A DNA stretch of 64,000 nt from Amycolatopsis sp. MtRt-6 (lineage in GTDB: Bacteria; Actinomycetota; Actinomycetes; Mycobacteriales; Pseudonocardiaceae), in NCBI RefSeq assembly GCF_017308975.1, contig NZ_JADWPD010000001.1, positions 473,612 to 537,611 on the forward strand. Reading direction: 5' to 3'. Below are positions 17,806 through 27,341 of the stretch, one piece after another. The notes under the pieces are model-generated. The model was not told where the DNA came from and searched no databases. It saw only the letters and a program-made list of their open reading frames with translations. The translations under genes were made by a program, and so were the position numbers. Position 1 is the first letter of the stretch. Each line of letters opens with the position of its first letter.

Positions 17806-19365
17806 GTGACGTCACCGGAGCAGGGCCGGCTCGCGGGTCCGCTGTCGATGTCGGTGGCCAACCTGTGTCACCGCCTGCAGCCGCAGGTCTCCGCGCGCAC
17901 CGCCGCCGGGTTCGCCGAGGTGCTGCGCCGGCTCGGCGCGCCCCTGCAGGTCGCCGTCGCCGGCCGGATCAAGTCGGGCAAGTCCACGCTGGTCAACGCG
18001 CTGATCGGGCGCCGGGTCGCGCCGACCGACATCGGTGAGTGCACCCGGCTGGTGACCCGGTTCCAGTACGGCACGGTCGACCGCGTCGAGATCGTCTTCA
18101 CCGACGGCCGCAAGCAGGTGCTCCCCTTCGCCGCCGACGGCATGATCCCCGCCGAGCTGGGCGTCGACATCGAGCAGGTCTCGCACATCGAGGCGTACCT
18201 CACCAACGCCGTCCTCCAGGGCATGACGGTGATCGACACCCCGGGCCTCGGCTCGCTCGATGCCGCTTCGGTGTCCCGCACCGAGCAGCTGCTGGGCGCG
18301 GCGAAGCACCGCAAAGAAGAGGACGACGAAGAGGGCTCGGACGAGCTCGACGACACCTCGCGCAACGCCGTCGCCGGCGCGGAGGCCGTGCTGTACGTCG
18401 TCACCCAGGGCGTCCGCGCGGACGACCAGCAGGCCCTCGCCGCCTTCACCGCGGCCACGGCGAGCCGCGAGGCGGGTCCGGTCAACGCGATCGCCGTCCT
18501 CAACAAGGCCGACACCATCACGCCGGAGTCGGTCGAGGGCTCCGGCGGCGACGTCTGGAAGGCCGCGACGCTGCTCGCCGAGAAGCAGGCGTCGACGTTG
18601 AAGCCGCGGGTCGCGGACGTGCTGCCGGTGATCGGCCTGATCGCCGAGTCCGCCGAGTCGGGTGGGTTCACCTCCGCCGACGCCGAGGCCCTGCGGCAGC
18701 TCGCCGAGCTCGAGGACGACGTCCTGCAGACCATGCTGATCTCGGCCGACATCTTCACCAGCTGGGAGTGCGACGTCCCGGCGGGCACCCGGCTGCGGCT
18801 GCTGGAGAAGCTCGACCTGTTCGGCATCTCGCACGCCGTCGAGGCCATCCGCAAGGAACCGGAGATCACCGCGGGCGCGCTGCGGCGGGCCCTGCTCGAC
18901 GCGTCCGGCCTGGAAGCCGTCCGGCAGCGGTTGTCGATCGTGTTCGCCGCCCGCGCCGACGGCATCAAGGCGGCCGCGGCACTGGCCTCGGTGACCGCGC
19001 TCGCGCACGCTTCGGCCGACCCGGCGGAGCGCCAGCGCGTCCACGACGCCATCGAGGTGCTGCTCGCCAAGCCCGAGGCCCACCAGCTGCGGCTGCTCGA
19101 AGCGCTGACGCTGGTCGCCTCCGGCGCGGTCGACATGCCCGAAGACCTCGCCGAAGAGGTGCTGCGGGTCGGCAGCAACGCCGACATCGGCGCCCAGCTC
19201 GGCAAGCCCGGCGCCCCGCGGCCGGAGCTGGCCGCGCACGCGCTCGAACGCGCGGGCTGGTGGCGGTCCTTCGCCTCCTTCGGGGCCACGCCGGCGCAGA
19301 GCCGCGTCGCGCACGTCGTCCACCGGGCGTACTTCCTGATCTGGCAACAGGTCCGCGAAGCGTGA
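17806..19365 (+). CDS. Dynamin-family GTPase (first of two)
   Basis: 519 residues. G1/P-loop is GRIKSGKSTLVNALIG (about 49-64), a G2 Thr lies in GECTRLVT, G3 is DTPGLGS and G4 is LNKADT. An acidic insert (about 165-182) separates G3 from the rest of the G domain. The helical C-terminal half has no clear membrane segment. It resembles the actinobacterial dynamin-like proteins (DynA/DynB, IniA/IniC) that act on membranes. GTG is preceded by GGGAGGG. With the second GTPase downstream it probably forms a hetero-oligomeric pair (inference). Confidence 0.85.
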   Translation: MTSPEQGRLAGPLSMSVANLCHRLQPQVSARTAAGFAEVLRRLGAPLQVAVAGRIKSGKSTLVNALIGRRVAPTDIGECTRLVTRFQYGTVDRVEIVFTDGRKQVLPFAADGMIPAELGVDIEQVSHIEAYLTNAVLQGMTVIDTPGLGSLDAASVSRTEQLLGAAKHRKEEDDEEGSDELDDTSRNAVAGAEAVLYVVTQGVRADDQQALAAFTAATASREAGPVNAIAVLNKADTITPESVEGSGGDVWKAATLLAEKQASTLKPRVADVLPVIGLIAESAESGGFTSADAEALRQLAELEDDVLQTMLISADIFTSWECDVPAGTRLRLLEKLDLFGISHAVEAIRKEPEITAGALRRALLDASGLEAVRQRLSIVFAARADGIKAAAALASVTALAHASADPAERQRVHDAIEVLLAKPEAHQLRLLEALTLVASGAVDMPEDLAEEVLRVGSNADIGAQLGKPGAPRPELAAHALERAGWWRSFASFGATPAQSRVAHVVHRAYFLIWQQVREA

Positions 19366-19424
19366 GTTTGTTTCTGCTTGCCGACTTGGCCTGAACACGG
19401 CATTCTCCCGCGTACTGTTGAGTC

Positions 19425-20072
19425 GTGCGCCTAGAAAACACGACATCCTGGCGAGCCGGCTGGAGCAGCGAGAACGAGGTCGACGTCGCGCTGTACATCC
19501 GTGACGCCCTGGCGCTGTCCGTTTCCGAGGGACAGGTGCTGCCGCCGGTGGAGCCGCAGGTCCCGGTGCACGTCCCACCCGGGGTCGACCGGGCGGCCGT
19601 CCAGGCGCAGTGGGCCGACTGGTGGGTCGACCTGCTGGCCTTCCTCCGCAACCGCGAAGACCCGGACCCGCGCAGCGCCCGCGCCCGCTACGGCCGGACG
19701 GCGCTCGCCCCGGGCTCGGCGATGCGCCAGGCGGTCGACTTCTTCGCCGCGGACGCGGCCCGCCACTTCGCCAACGCGCGCGGTCCCGCCCTGCGCGGCG
19801 CGCACGAGCCGCCGGGTGGCACGCCGTGGGCGCCCGGCTTCTACCGCCGCCAGATCGTCGCCGGCGAGCGGCTCGGCCAGCTGGTCCGCGAGGCCGAAGT
19901 TCGTCAGGGCCGCCGCGCGTACCCCTTCCGGCTGAACGTCATCGAGATTTCGGTTGCCGGCTCGATCTGGCTGCGCACGGCCGAAGACCAGCTGCTCGTC
20001 TCGTCCCGCCTCGCCGAAGACGGCCCGGGCCTGGAAGTGGTCCTCCGCGAGGTGATCGGCGAGCTCGTCTGA
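19425..20072 (+). CDS. Hypothetical protein in dynamin locus
   Basis: 215 residues, not recognised, without signal peptide or membrane helix. It is Trp/Arg-rich and begins with an RLENTTSWRAGW stretch. The C-terminal region (about 155-215) looks like an alpha/beta sensor-like fold (FRLNVIEISVAGSIWLRT). The GTG start has TACTGT exactly six bases upstream, so it seems to have its own leaderless promoter. It follows the first GTPase in the same direction. Confidence 0.75.
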   Translation: MRLENTTSWRAGWSSENEVDVALYIRDALALSVSEGQVLPPVEPQVPVHVPPGVDRAAVQAQWADWWVDLLAFLRNREDPDPRSARARYGRTALAPGSAMRQAVDFFAADAARHFANARGPALRGAHEPPGGTPWAPGFYRRQIVAGERLGQLVREAEVRQGRRAYPFRLNVIEISVAGSIWLRTAEDQLLVSSRLAEDGPGLEVVLREVIGELV

Positions 20073-20117
20073 CCCCCGGCTTTCATAAACCGAGTACGCG
20101 GTCTAATAATAGGCGGC

Positions 20118-20597
20118 ATGGAGACGATCGTCGACGAGCCGTCGTGGCTGCGCACCGGGTCCTGGATCGGCTGCCCGCTCATCGGTGGCGCGCTCGGCGT
20201 GGGGGTCTGGGCCACCGCGGCCTGGGTCAGCAGCCTGCCCGCCTTCCCGTTCCAGGGCGTGTTCAAGGTGCTCACGAAGCTGCCGCAGCCGTGGGCGACA
20301 CTGGCCGCGGTCGCCGGCGGGCTCGTGCTCGGCCTGCTGTTCGCCGCGATCTGGGCGCACGAACGGCTCGTCGTCACGGTGTCGCCGACCCGCGTCACGC
20401 TGGTCCGCGGCGACAAGACCCGGCGCATCGAGGCCGACCTCGAAGCCGTCTACCTCGACGGCAAGGAACTCGTCCTCCGCACCACCGACGGCCGCGAGAT
20501 CGCCCGCGAGAAAACCGACCTCAAGAGTCACGAGCTGGCACCCGCCTTCGCCGAGCACGGCTACCCCTGGCATGCCGAGCCACCGGTCGAGCGATGA
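20118..20597 (+). CDS. YqeB-like membrane protein
   Basis: 159 residues. Two membrane helices (about 18-42 and 60-82) precede a cytosolic domain (about 85-150) of small beta-rich type (VTVSPTRVTLVRGDKTRRIE). This matches YqeB-family proteins of actinobacteria, whose function is not established. The upstream sequence is AT-rich (GTCTAATAATAGG). Its stop overlaps the TetR start (ATGA), so the two form an operon. Confidence 0.75.
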   Translation: METIVDEPSWLRTGSWIGCPLIGGALGVGVWATAAWVSSLPAFPFQGVFKVLTKLPQPWATLAAVAGGLVLGLLFAAIWAHERLVVTVSPTRVTLVRGDKTRRIEADLEAVYLDGKELVLRTTDGREIAREKTDLKSHELAPAFAEHGYPWHAEPPVER

Positions 20598-21208
20598 GGA
20601 CCGTCGACCCGGCCAAGCACGCGGCCAAGCGCCACGCGATCGTCGACGCCGCCGCCGGCTGCTTCGCCGAGAAGGGCTTCGAACGGACGACGACGGCGGA
20701 CATCTGCCGGGCGGCGGGCATCAGCTCCGGCAGCCTCTTCCACTACTTCCCCAGCAAGCGCGCGGTTTTCACGGCGATCTTCACCGACGACGCCGCCGAG
20801 ACGGCCGAACGCCTCGAAACCGCGGCGAAGACGGACGACCCGCTGGCGGCGCTGCTCGACGTCGTCACCGAGCTGGCCGGCCAGGTCGCGCACCCGGCCG
20901 TCGTCCGGCTCGTGCTGGAGGCCGCCGCCCAGGCCGCCCGCGACGACGAGTTCGCCGAGCTGATCCAGCGCAACGACCGGGCGATGCGGGACGGCCTGAC
21001 CGTCCTGGTCGCCCGCGCCGACGCGGCCGGGCAGATCGACCCCGGCGTCGCCCCGCGCGCGGTCGCCGGCTGGCTCGTCGGCCTGATCGACGCGATGATT
21101 TCGCGGGCCAGTCTCGACCCCGACCTCGATCTGGCCGCCGAACAGGCGATCCTCCGGACGATCCTGATCAGGTTCCTTCGCCCGGTTTCGCCCCCGGATC
21201 GCACCTGA
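20594..21208 (+). CDS. TetR-family transcriptional regulator
   Basis: 204 residues. It has a TetR helix-turn-helix (about 15-60: FERTTTADICRAAG, SGSLFHYFPSKRAV) and a TetR_C-like ligand domain. The ATG lies inside the stop of the YqeB-like gene. It may control that membrane protein and itself; no palindrome as clear as at the other TetR genes was found upstream. Confidence 0.92.
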   Translation: MRTVDPAKHAAKRHAIVDAAAGCFAEKGFERTTTADICRAAGISSGSLFHYFPSKRAVFTAIFTDDAAETAERLETAAKTDDPLAALLDVVTELAGQVAHPAVVRLVLEAAAQAARDDEFAELIQRNDRAMRDGLTVLVARADAAGQIDPGVAPRAVAGWLVGLIDAMISRASLDPDLDLAAEQAILRTILIRFLRPVSPPDRT

Positions 21209-21226
21209 GTCCGTCAAACTGTGGCC

Positions 21227-21613
21227 ATGGCGTGGTTTCGCAAGGAGGGAACCGACGGCGGCTCGTCCGCGTCGGACACCGATGTGCACCCCTTGCAGCA
21301 GGTCACCGACCTGGAACGGGCTCTCGCGGACCGCCAGGCGCTGATCCAGATGTGCCTGTACGCCCTGGACCGCGCCCGCAGCGGCGGCGTCGTCGAACGG
21401 CTTGAGGAGGGGCTCGCCGCGATCGGCGTCCAAGCCCTGCGGCCCGACGGCGAGCGGTTCGACCCGGCCCGCCACGAAGCAGGCGGCGCGGTCCCGACCG
21501 AAGACCCCGCGCTCGACGGCATCGTCGCGGAAACCGAGGTCACCGGCTTCGCCGACCACGACCGCCTCCTGCGTGCCCCGATCGTCACCGTCTACGCGAA
21601 GAAGAACACGTGA
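21227..21613 (+). CDS. GrpE-like protein
   Basis: 128 residues. A short N-terminal helix-forming region is followed by a C-terminal GrpE-like beta domain (about 70-128) with the hallmark DGERFDPARHEA. GrpE proteins exchange nucleotide on DnaK/Hsp70. The long N-terminal dimerising coiled coil of true GrpE is largely missing, and no dnaK lies in the window. The ATG is chosen over a GTG two codons upstream. Its stop overlaps the second GTPase start (GTGA), so the two are translationally coupled. Confidence 0.75.
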   Translation: MAWFRKEGTDGGSSASDTDVHPLQQVTDLERALADRQALIQMCLYALDRARSGGVVERLEEGLAAIGVQALRPDGERFDPARHEAGGAVPTEDPALDGIVAETEVTGFADHDRLLRAPIVTVYAKKNT

Positions 21614-23448
21614 GCGCACCCACCGCGCCGAGCCTGCCCGCGCAGGTCGCCGCGACCCGAGACCAGCTGCTGACCGTCGTCCGCGAAGCCGATCCGGACG
21701 CCGCCAAGTGGGTCGAGGACATCCGGAAGGCCCGGCCGAAGAAGCCGGCCGTCGTGGTCGTCGGCGAGACGAACCGTGGCAAGAGCTCGCTGGTCAACGC
21801 GCTGATCGCGCGGCCGGGCCTGTCCCCGGTGGACGCCGACGTCGCCACCGCGACCTACCTGGTGTTCGACCACGCGGACACCTGGGGCGCGCACGCCTGC
21901 TACCCCGGCCAGCTCGCCCCGGTGCCGATCGACCTCGGCCAGCTGATCAACTGGGTCTCCGCGGCGCACGAGCTGCCGCCGGGCCAGCTCCCGCCGCGGT
22001 ACGTCGAGGTCACCGGGCCGGTGCCGCTGCTCGAACGGCTTTCGCTGGTCGACACGCCGGGCGTCGGCGGGCTCGACTCGATGCACGGCGAGCTCGCCAA
22101 GGAGGCCGCCGCGGGTGCCACGGCGCTGCTGTTCGTCGTCGACGCGTCGGCGCCGTTCACCTCCACCGAGCTGCAGTTCCTGCGCGACGTCGGCGAGCGC
22201 GTCGAGACCGTGGTGTTCGCGCTGACCAAGGTGGACATGTTCCGCGGCTGGCGCGAGGTCATGGAGGCCGACCGGCAGCTGCTGCGCGACCACGCGCCCC
22301 GCTTCGCCGACGCGGTGTTCCACCCGGTGTCGGCGCGGATGTTCGAGACCGCGGCGAAGGCGCCCAACGAGCAGATGGCCGCGATGCTGCGCGAGAAGTC
22401 CGGGGTCGCGGCGATCCAGACGGCGCTGCAGGAGCTGCTCGTCGGCCGGTCGGCGATGCTCGGCGAGGCGAACACGCTGCGCGCGCTGTCCAGCGCGCTG
22501 GGCGAGCTGAAGGCCAAGCTGCAGGCCGAGAGCCGGGCGCTGTCCGCCGGCGAGGCCGAAGCCGAGCAGCTGCGCGAACGCCGTGACCAGCTGCAGGCCG
22601 AACGCCGCAGCTCCACCCGCGGCTGGCAGCTGAAGCTGCGCGGCGAGGTGCAGCGCACCCGCGTCGAGGTCGGCCACGAGTCCAGCAGGCAGATGCGCGA
22701 CGCGCAGACCCACTTCCGCCAGCTGATCGACGCGGCCAAGCGCGAGGAGCTGGCCGCGCTGCCCCAGCAGGTCGACATCGCGCTGCAGACGACGTCGCAG
22801 CGGATCTCGATGCTGCTCTCGCAGCGCCTGAACCAGGTCACCAACGTCTCGCTGTCGGAGCTGTTCTCGCCCGAAGAGCTCGACGTCATCCGCGCGCAGT
22901 TCGCCAGGGCGGGCGGCCCGCCGGTGGTGCTGCGCCCGCCGGACAAGAAGCCGCCGACGGCCGAGGACAAGCTGCTCGTCTTCATGGGCATCTCCGGCGG
23001 GGTCGGCGCGGGCAAGGTCGCCGCGCTGCCGCTGGCCGGCGTCGCGATCCTCAACCCGGTCGTGCTGCCCGCGACGATCATCATCGGCCTCGGCGCCGGC
23101 TGGTGGATGGCCCGCACGCGCAAGCACGCGGCCGACAAGCAGCACATGAAGCAGTGGCTGGTGGAGGCCATCGCGGACGCCCGCTCGACGCTCGACCAGC
23201 TCGTCGCCGAGCAGCTCATCGAGGCCGAGCAGCAGCTGTCGATGGCGCTGGACGAAGCGCTCGGCCGCCGCATCGACGCCATCGAGGCGGAGATGAAGGA
23301 AGTCGACAAGACGATCAAGATGGGCGCGCAGGAGCGGGCCAAGAAGATCGCCGTCGTCTCGAAGCGGCTCAAGGAGGTCAGCGACGGCCGCGAGCGCGCC
23401 GAGGCCTTCCTGAGCCGGATCCGGGCACTCCGGGACAAAACGGCCTGA
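21610..23448 (+). CDS. Dynamin-family GTPase (second of two), membrane-anchored
   Basis: 612 residues. G1 is GETNRGKSSLVNALI (about 52-66), G3 is DTPGVGG and G4 is LTKVDM. A long coiled-coil region (about 290-420) follows. A hydrophobic hairpin (about 455-500, AALPLAGVAILNPVVLP) comes next, then another coiled coil to the C-terminus. This is the layout of bacterial dynamin-like proteins that insert into membranes. It is coupled to the GrpE-like gene. Membrane remodelling, sporulation septation or stress protection are possible roles by analogy with DynAB and IniAC. Confidence 0.87.
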   Translation: MSAPTAPSLPAQVAATRDQLLTVVREADPDAAKWVEDIRKARPKKPAVVVVGETNRGKSSLVNALIARPGLSPVDADVATATYLVFDHADTWGAHACYPGQLAPVPIDLGQLINWVSAAHELPPGQLPPRYVEVTGPVPLLERLSLVDTPGVGGLDSMHGELAKEAAAGATALLFVVDASAPFTSTELQFLRDVGERVETVVFALTKVDMFRGWREVMEADRQLLRDHAPRFADAVFHPVSARMFETAAKAPNEQMAAMLREKSGVAAIQTALQELLVGRSAMLGEANTLRALSSALGELKAKLQAESRALSAGEAEAEQLRERRDQLQAERRSSTRGWQLKLRGEVQRTRVEVGHESSRQMRDAQTHFRQLIDAAKREELAALPQQVDIALQTTSQRISMLLSQRLNQVTNVSLSELFSPEELDVIRAQFARAGGPPVVLRPPDKKPPTAEDKLLVFMGISGGVGAGKVAALPLAGVAILNPVVLPATIIIGLGAGWWMARTRKHAADKQHMKQWLVEAIADARSTLDQLVAEQLIEAEQQLSMALDEALGRRIDAIEAEMKEVDKTIKMGAQERAKKIAVVSKRLKEVSDGRERAEAFLSRIRALRDKTA

Positions 23449-23540
23449 TCACCGGTCCGGTTGTGGATCGGAACCGAACGGGCCTACGGTGAGTCATACC
23501 CTCAGACAGCAGGTCGGAGCGTTTCGAAGGGGGAAGTCCC

Positions 23541-24242
23541 ATGTGGGTCGACGAGAGCGGCGGCAGCGACACCGACGCGAGCAGCTCGGACGCGATGACC
23601 GTCCACGTCGACGGCCAGGAGTACCAGGCCGAGGTCAACTACGACGTGAACGAAGACGGGGTGAACGACACCGCGATCATCGAGCACGAAGACGGCTCGG
23701 CCCAGGCCTTCATCGACACGAACCACGACGGCGAGGCCGACCACTACGCGGTGCTGGACGAAAACGGGAAGGTCGTCGAGCAGGCCGTCTACGACGAGGC
23801 CAGCGGCCAGTGGGTCCAGGACGGCTCGAGTGGCGGTCACGACGACTCCGGCACCGGCCGGGACGACAGCTCCGGCGGCCACATCCACGCCGACCTGCCG
23901 GACGGCGAGGTCGACGCCGGGGTCGCGACCGTCGACACCGACCACGACGGTCACAACGACACCGCCATCGTCGAGACGAAGAGCGGCGGCACCATCGCCT
24001 TCACCGACAAGGACGGCGACGGCGAAGCGGACATCGCGGTGCAGACCGAGGCCGACGGCACGACCACGACGTTCGAACACTCCGGCCCCGGCCAGTGGAC
24101 CGAGGTCTCCAGTGGACTGATGAACGCGGGGACCGAAGGCGACCCGGCCGCCGACGCCGCCTGGGGCGAGGCCGGCACGCAGACGCTGGAAGGCGTCGCG
24201 CGCATCGACTCCGGCACGGGACAGTGGATTTCGCCGAACTGA
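23541..24242 (+). CDS. DUF6802-type acidic repeat protein
   Basis: 233 residues, strongly acidic. At least four D-x-[DN]-x-D-G calcium-binding-like loops are present: DVNEDGVND, DTNHDGEAD, DTDHDGHND and DKDGDGEAD. They form two paralogous halves (about 20-85 and 115-185) joined by a Gly/Ser linker. No signal peptide is visible, so the location is unclear. It resembles the DUF6802 family of actinobacteria; function unknown. The start ATG has GGGGGAAG upstream. A perfect hairpin terminator follows. Confidence 0.8.
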   Translation: MWVDESGGSDTDASSSDAMTVHVDGQEYQAEVNYDVNEDGVNDTAIIEHEDGSAQAFIDTNHDGEADHYAVLDENGKVVEQAVYDEASGQWVQDGSSGGHDDSGTGRDDSSGGHIHADLPDGEVDAGVATVDTDHDGHNDTAIVETKSGGTIAFTDKDGDGEADIAVQTEADGTTTTFEHSGPGQWTEVSSGLMNAGTEGDPAADAAWGEAGTQTLEGVARIDSGTGQWISPN

Positions 24243-24263
24243 GCGTAACCCACGTCACAGTTT

Positions 24264-24293
24264 GAAAGCCCGGGACGCGCGTCCCGGGCTTTC
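24264..24293. terminator. Perfect 30-bp palindrome terminator
   Basis: The arms GAAAGCCCGGGACGC and their exact complement meet without a spacer. It lies 21 bases after the stop of the acidic repeat protein and is followed by TTC. A likely intrinsic terminator that also insulates pckG. Confidence 0.85.
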
Positions 24294-24591
24294 TTCATGT
24301 CTTCAATGAAAACGAGCAGGTCACGGCTGTGAGCCGGGCCACCGGAAGATTTTCAGCGAATACACCGATCAAGTGACATCTGAATCGATTCCCTTATCGT
24401 TCTTGTGAGAGAACCTACACGTCAGCTCTCGGTTACTTGCCAGTCATGCGGCTACTCTCGGGGAATCCCAAAACATCCACACCGGTTCGCCAGCCGGTGT
24501 GCGAAGCCATTCGGTCGCCGGCAACGAGGCCCGCGTCGGAACACTGACGTTCCGAGGCGGGCTCATTTGTCGTCGGAAGTCAGGAGTAGAG
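24294..24591 (+). promoter_or_regulatory. Promoter and leader region of pckG
   Basis: About 300 bases with no gene, of lower GC than its surroundings. The stretch 24358-24415 is AT-rich and probably carries the promoter. A hairpin at 24478-24501 (arms CACACCGG/CCGGTGTG, 8-base loop) sits about 90 bases before the start, in the probable 5' leader. AGGAG at 24582-24586 is the ribosome site. No known riboswitch was recognised. Confidence 0.5.
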
Positions 24592-26415
24592 ATGACCGCA
24601 GTCGCCATCCCCGGACTGGACACCGCGCCGACGACGCACACTGGCGTGCTGTCCTTCGTCCGGGAGGTCGCCGAGCTGACCACCCCGGACCGCGTGGTGT
24701 GGGTCGACGGGTCTGACGAAGAAGCCGCCCGCATCAACCAGGAGTTGGTCGAGGCGGGCACGTTCGTGCAGCTCAAGTCGAAGCCGAACTCCTTCTGGGC
24801 CACTTCCGACCCCAACGACGTCGCCCGCGTGGAAGACCGGACCTTCATCTGTTCGGAGCGTCCGGAGGACGCCGGCCCGACCAACAACTGGATGGACCCG
24901 GCCGAGATGAAGGCCACCATGACCGAGCTGTTCCGCGGCTCGATGCGTGGCCGCACGATGTACGTCATCCCGTTCTGCATGGGCCCGCTCGGCGACGACA
25001 ATCCCAAGCTGGGTATCGAAATCACGGATTTCGCCTACGTCGTCGCTTCGATGCGCGTGATGACCCGCGCGGGCAAGGCGGCACTCGAGAAGTTCATTGC
25101 CCCGGACGGCAGCGAGCGCGAATTCGTGCCCGCGCTGCACTCGGTCGGCAAGCCGCTCGAACCGGGCGAGAAGGACGTTTCCTGGCCCTGCAACGAAACG
25201 AAGTACATTTCGCACTTCCCCGAGGAGCGCGCGATCTGGAGCTACGGCTCGGGTTACGGCGGCAACTCCTTGCTGGGCAAGAAGTGCTACTCGCTGCGCA
25301 TCGCTTCGGTGATGGCGCGTGACGAGGGCTGGCTCGCCGAGCACATGCTGATCCTCAAGCTGATCTCGCCCGAGAACAAGGTCCACTACGTCGCGGCCGC
25401 GTTCCCGAGCGCCTGCGGCAAGACCAACCTCGCCATGCTGCAGCCGACCATCCCGGGCTGGCGCGCCGAGACCCTGGGCGACGACATCGCCTGGATGCGC
25501 TTCGGCGAAGACGGCCGCCTGTACGCGGTCAACCCCGAGTTCGGCTTCTTCGGCGTCGCGCCGGGCACCGACTGGCACACCAACCCGAACGCCATGCGCA
25601 CGATCGAGCAGGGCAACACGGTCTTCACGAACGTCGCCCTGACCGACGACGGCGACATCTGGTGGGAGGGCATGGAGAACAAGCCCGCGCACGCCACCTC
25701 CTGGAAGCACCAGGACTGGACGCCGGACTCGGACGAGAAGGCCGCCCACCCGAACTCGCGCTACTGCACGCCGATGTCGCAGTGCCCGATCCTGGCGCCG
25801 GAGTGGGACGACCCGAAGGGCGTGCCGATCTCGGCGATCCTGTTCGGCGGCCGCCGCAAGACGACGGTCCCGCTGGTGAACGAGGCCCGCGACTGGCAGC
25901 ACGGCGTGTTCATGGGTGCCACCATGTCGTCGGAGACCACCGCTGCCGCGGCCGGCGCGGTCGGCAACGTCCGCCGCGACCCGATGGCCATGCTGCCGTT
26001 CCTCGGCTACCACGCCGGTGACTACTTCAAGCACTGGCTGAACCTGGGCAAGAACGCCGACGCGAACAAGCTGCCGAAGATCTTCTACGTCAACTGGTTC
26101 CGCCGCGGCGACGACGGCCGGTTCCTGTGGCCGGGCTTCGGCGAGAACTCGCGGATCCTCAAGTGGGTCATCGAGCGCGTCGAGGGCAAGGGCAACGCGG
26201 TCGAGACGCCGGTCGGCTTCGTGCCGCGCGCGGAGGACCTCGACACCGAGGGCCTGACCGAGCCGATCGAGGACATCCAGGCCGCCCTGGAGGTCAAGCC
26301 CGAGGAGTGGCGCGAGGAGCTGCCGCTGATCGAGGAGTGGTTCGAGAAGATCGGCGACAAGGTCCCGACGTCGCTGCGTGACGAGCTCGACGCGCTGGCC
26401 CAGCGCCTCGCCTGA
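24592..26415 (+). CDS. pckG: Phosphoenolpyruvate carboxykinase (GTP)
   Basis: 607 residues, the normal length of the GTP-dependent enzyme. It converts oxaloacetate and GTP to PEP, CO2 and GDP in gluconeogenesis and anaplerosis. The P-loop is [13 protein letters not shown] (active-site Cys in SACGKTN). The guanine-binding and metal-binding regions are intact (for example [10 protein letters not shown] and [12 protein letters not shown]). AGGAG is six bases from the ATG; the open frame upstream is not supported. It is monocistronic, ending in a strong terminator. Confidence 0.98.
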   Translation: MTAVAIPGLDTAPTTHTGVLSFVREVAELTTPDRVVWVDGSDEEAARINQELVEAGTFVQLKSKPNSFWATSDPNDVARVEDRTFICSERPEDAGPTNNWMDPAEMKATMTELFRGSMRGRTMYVIPFCMGPLGDDNPKLGIEITDFAYVVASMRVMTRAGKAALEKFIAPDGSEREFVPALHSVGKPLEPGEKDVSWPCNETKYISHFPEERAIWSYGSGYGGNSLLGKKCYSLRIASVMARDEGWLAEHMLILKLISPENKVHYVAAAFPSACGKTNLAMLQPTIPGWRAETLGDDIAWMRFGEDGRLYAVNPEFGFFGVAPGTDWHTNPNAMRTIEQGNTVFTNVALTDDGDIWWEGMENKPAHATSWKHQDWTPDSDEKAAHPNSRYCTPMSQCPILAPEWDDPKGVPISAILFGGRRKTTVPLVNEARDWQHGVFMGATMSSETTAAAAGAVGNVRRDPMAMLPFLGYHAGDYFKHWLNLGKNADANKLPKIFYVNWFRRGDDGRFLWPGFGENSRILKWVIERVEGKGNAVETPVGFVPRAEDLDTEGLTEPIEDIQAALEVKPEEWREELPLIEEWFEKIGDKVPTSLRDELDALAQRLA

Positions 26416-26423
26416 GCTTTCTG

Positions 26424-26466
26424 ACGAAGAAGGGGACGTCCTGCGGGACGTCCCCTTCTTCGTTTT
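26424..26466 (+). terminator. Intrinsic terminator of pckG
   Basis: A perfect 18-bp stem (left arm ACGAAGAAGGGGACGTCC) with a TGCG loop, followed by TTT. It shares the AAGGGGAC core with the hairpin after the FtsX permease. Confidence 0.92.
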
Positions 26467-26484
26467 CCCGGTAACTTCGCGGCC

Positions 26485-27327
26485 ATGAGACCGTTCCGCT
26501 TCGGCGTGGCGTTGTACGTGCCCGGCTCACGGGCCGAGTGGGTGGCGAAGTGCCGCGCGGCCGAGGACCTCGGCTACGACGTCGTCGGCGTGGTCGACCA
26601 CCTCGGCCGGGTCGCGCCGGTGCCCGCCCTGCTCGTCGCCGCCGAGGCCACCGAGCGGATCCGGCTGAACACCTACGTCCTCAACGCGAGCTTCCACAAC
26701 CCGGTGGTCCTGGCTCGCGACCTCGCCGCGCTCGACGAGTTCACCGGCGGCCGGGTGGAGATCGGGATCGGCGCCGGGTACGTCCGCGCGGAGTTCGAAG
26801 CCGCCGGGATCGACTGGGGCACGCCCGGCGACCGGTTCCGGCGGCTCGCCGCCGCGGTCACCGAGGTCGAGCGCGCGTTCGATGGCCGCCCGCGGCCGCC
26901 GCTGCTGCTCGGCGGCCGCGGCGACCGGATGCTGACCTTCGCCGCCGCGCACGCCGACACCATCGCCCTCACCGGCACCGCGCCCGGCGCGGCCGAGGGG
27001 CGGCTGGCCCTGGCCGGTCCCGCCGCGCTGGCCGAGCGCGCGGGCTTCGTCAAGAAGGTGCTCGACGGCCGGGAGGCCGAGCTGAACCTGATGGTCCACT
27101 TCGTCCGGATCACCGACGACCGGCGGGCGGCACTGGAGACGGCTCACCAGCTCGTGCCGCACCTCGGCGTCGAAGAGCTCGGCGAGCTGGCCACGGTGCT
27201 CGCCGGCTCGGCCGAAGCGGTCGCCGAGCAGCTGCTGCGCACCCGCGAAACCCTCGGCGTCAGCTACTTCACCGTGCTCGAAGACGATCTGGCCACCCTC
27301 GCGCCGGTGATCGAAAAGCTCCGGTGA
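26485..27327 (+). CDS. LLM-class F420-dependent oxidoreductase (first of two)
   Basis: 280 residues of the luciferase-like TIM-barrel fold, which in actinomycetes usually uses coenzyme F420. Family landmarks are LGYDVVGVVDHLG, GGRVEIGIGAGYVRAEFEAAGI (start of the F420-binding bulge) and LLLGGRGDRML. The closely related gene 14 bases downstream shows duplication. TAACTT lies seven bases before the ATG, just after the pckG terminator, pointing to a leaderless message. The substrate is unknown. Confidence 0.9.
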   Translation: MRPFRFGVALYVPGSRAEWVAKCRAAEDLGYDVVGVVDHLGRVAPVPALLVAAEATERIRLNTYVLNASFHNPVVLARDLAALDEFTGGRVEIGIGAGYVRAEFEAAGIDWGTPGDRFRRLAAAVTEVERAFDGRPRPPLLLGGRGDRMLTFAAAHADTIALTGTAPGAAEGRLALAGPAALAERAGFVKKVLDGREAELNLMVHFVRITDDRRAALETAHQLVPHLGVEELGELATVLAGSAEAVAEQLLRTRETLGVSYFTVLEDDLATLAPVIEKLR

Positions 27328-27341
27328 GTACCTTGGTCGGC

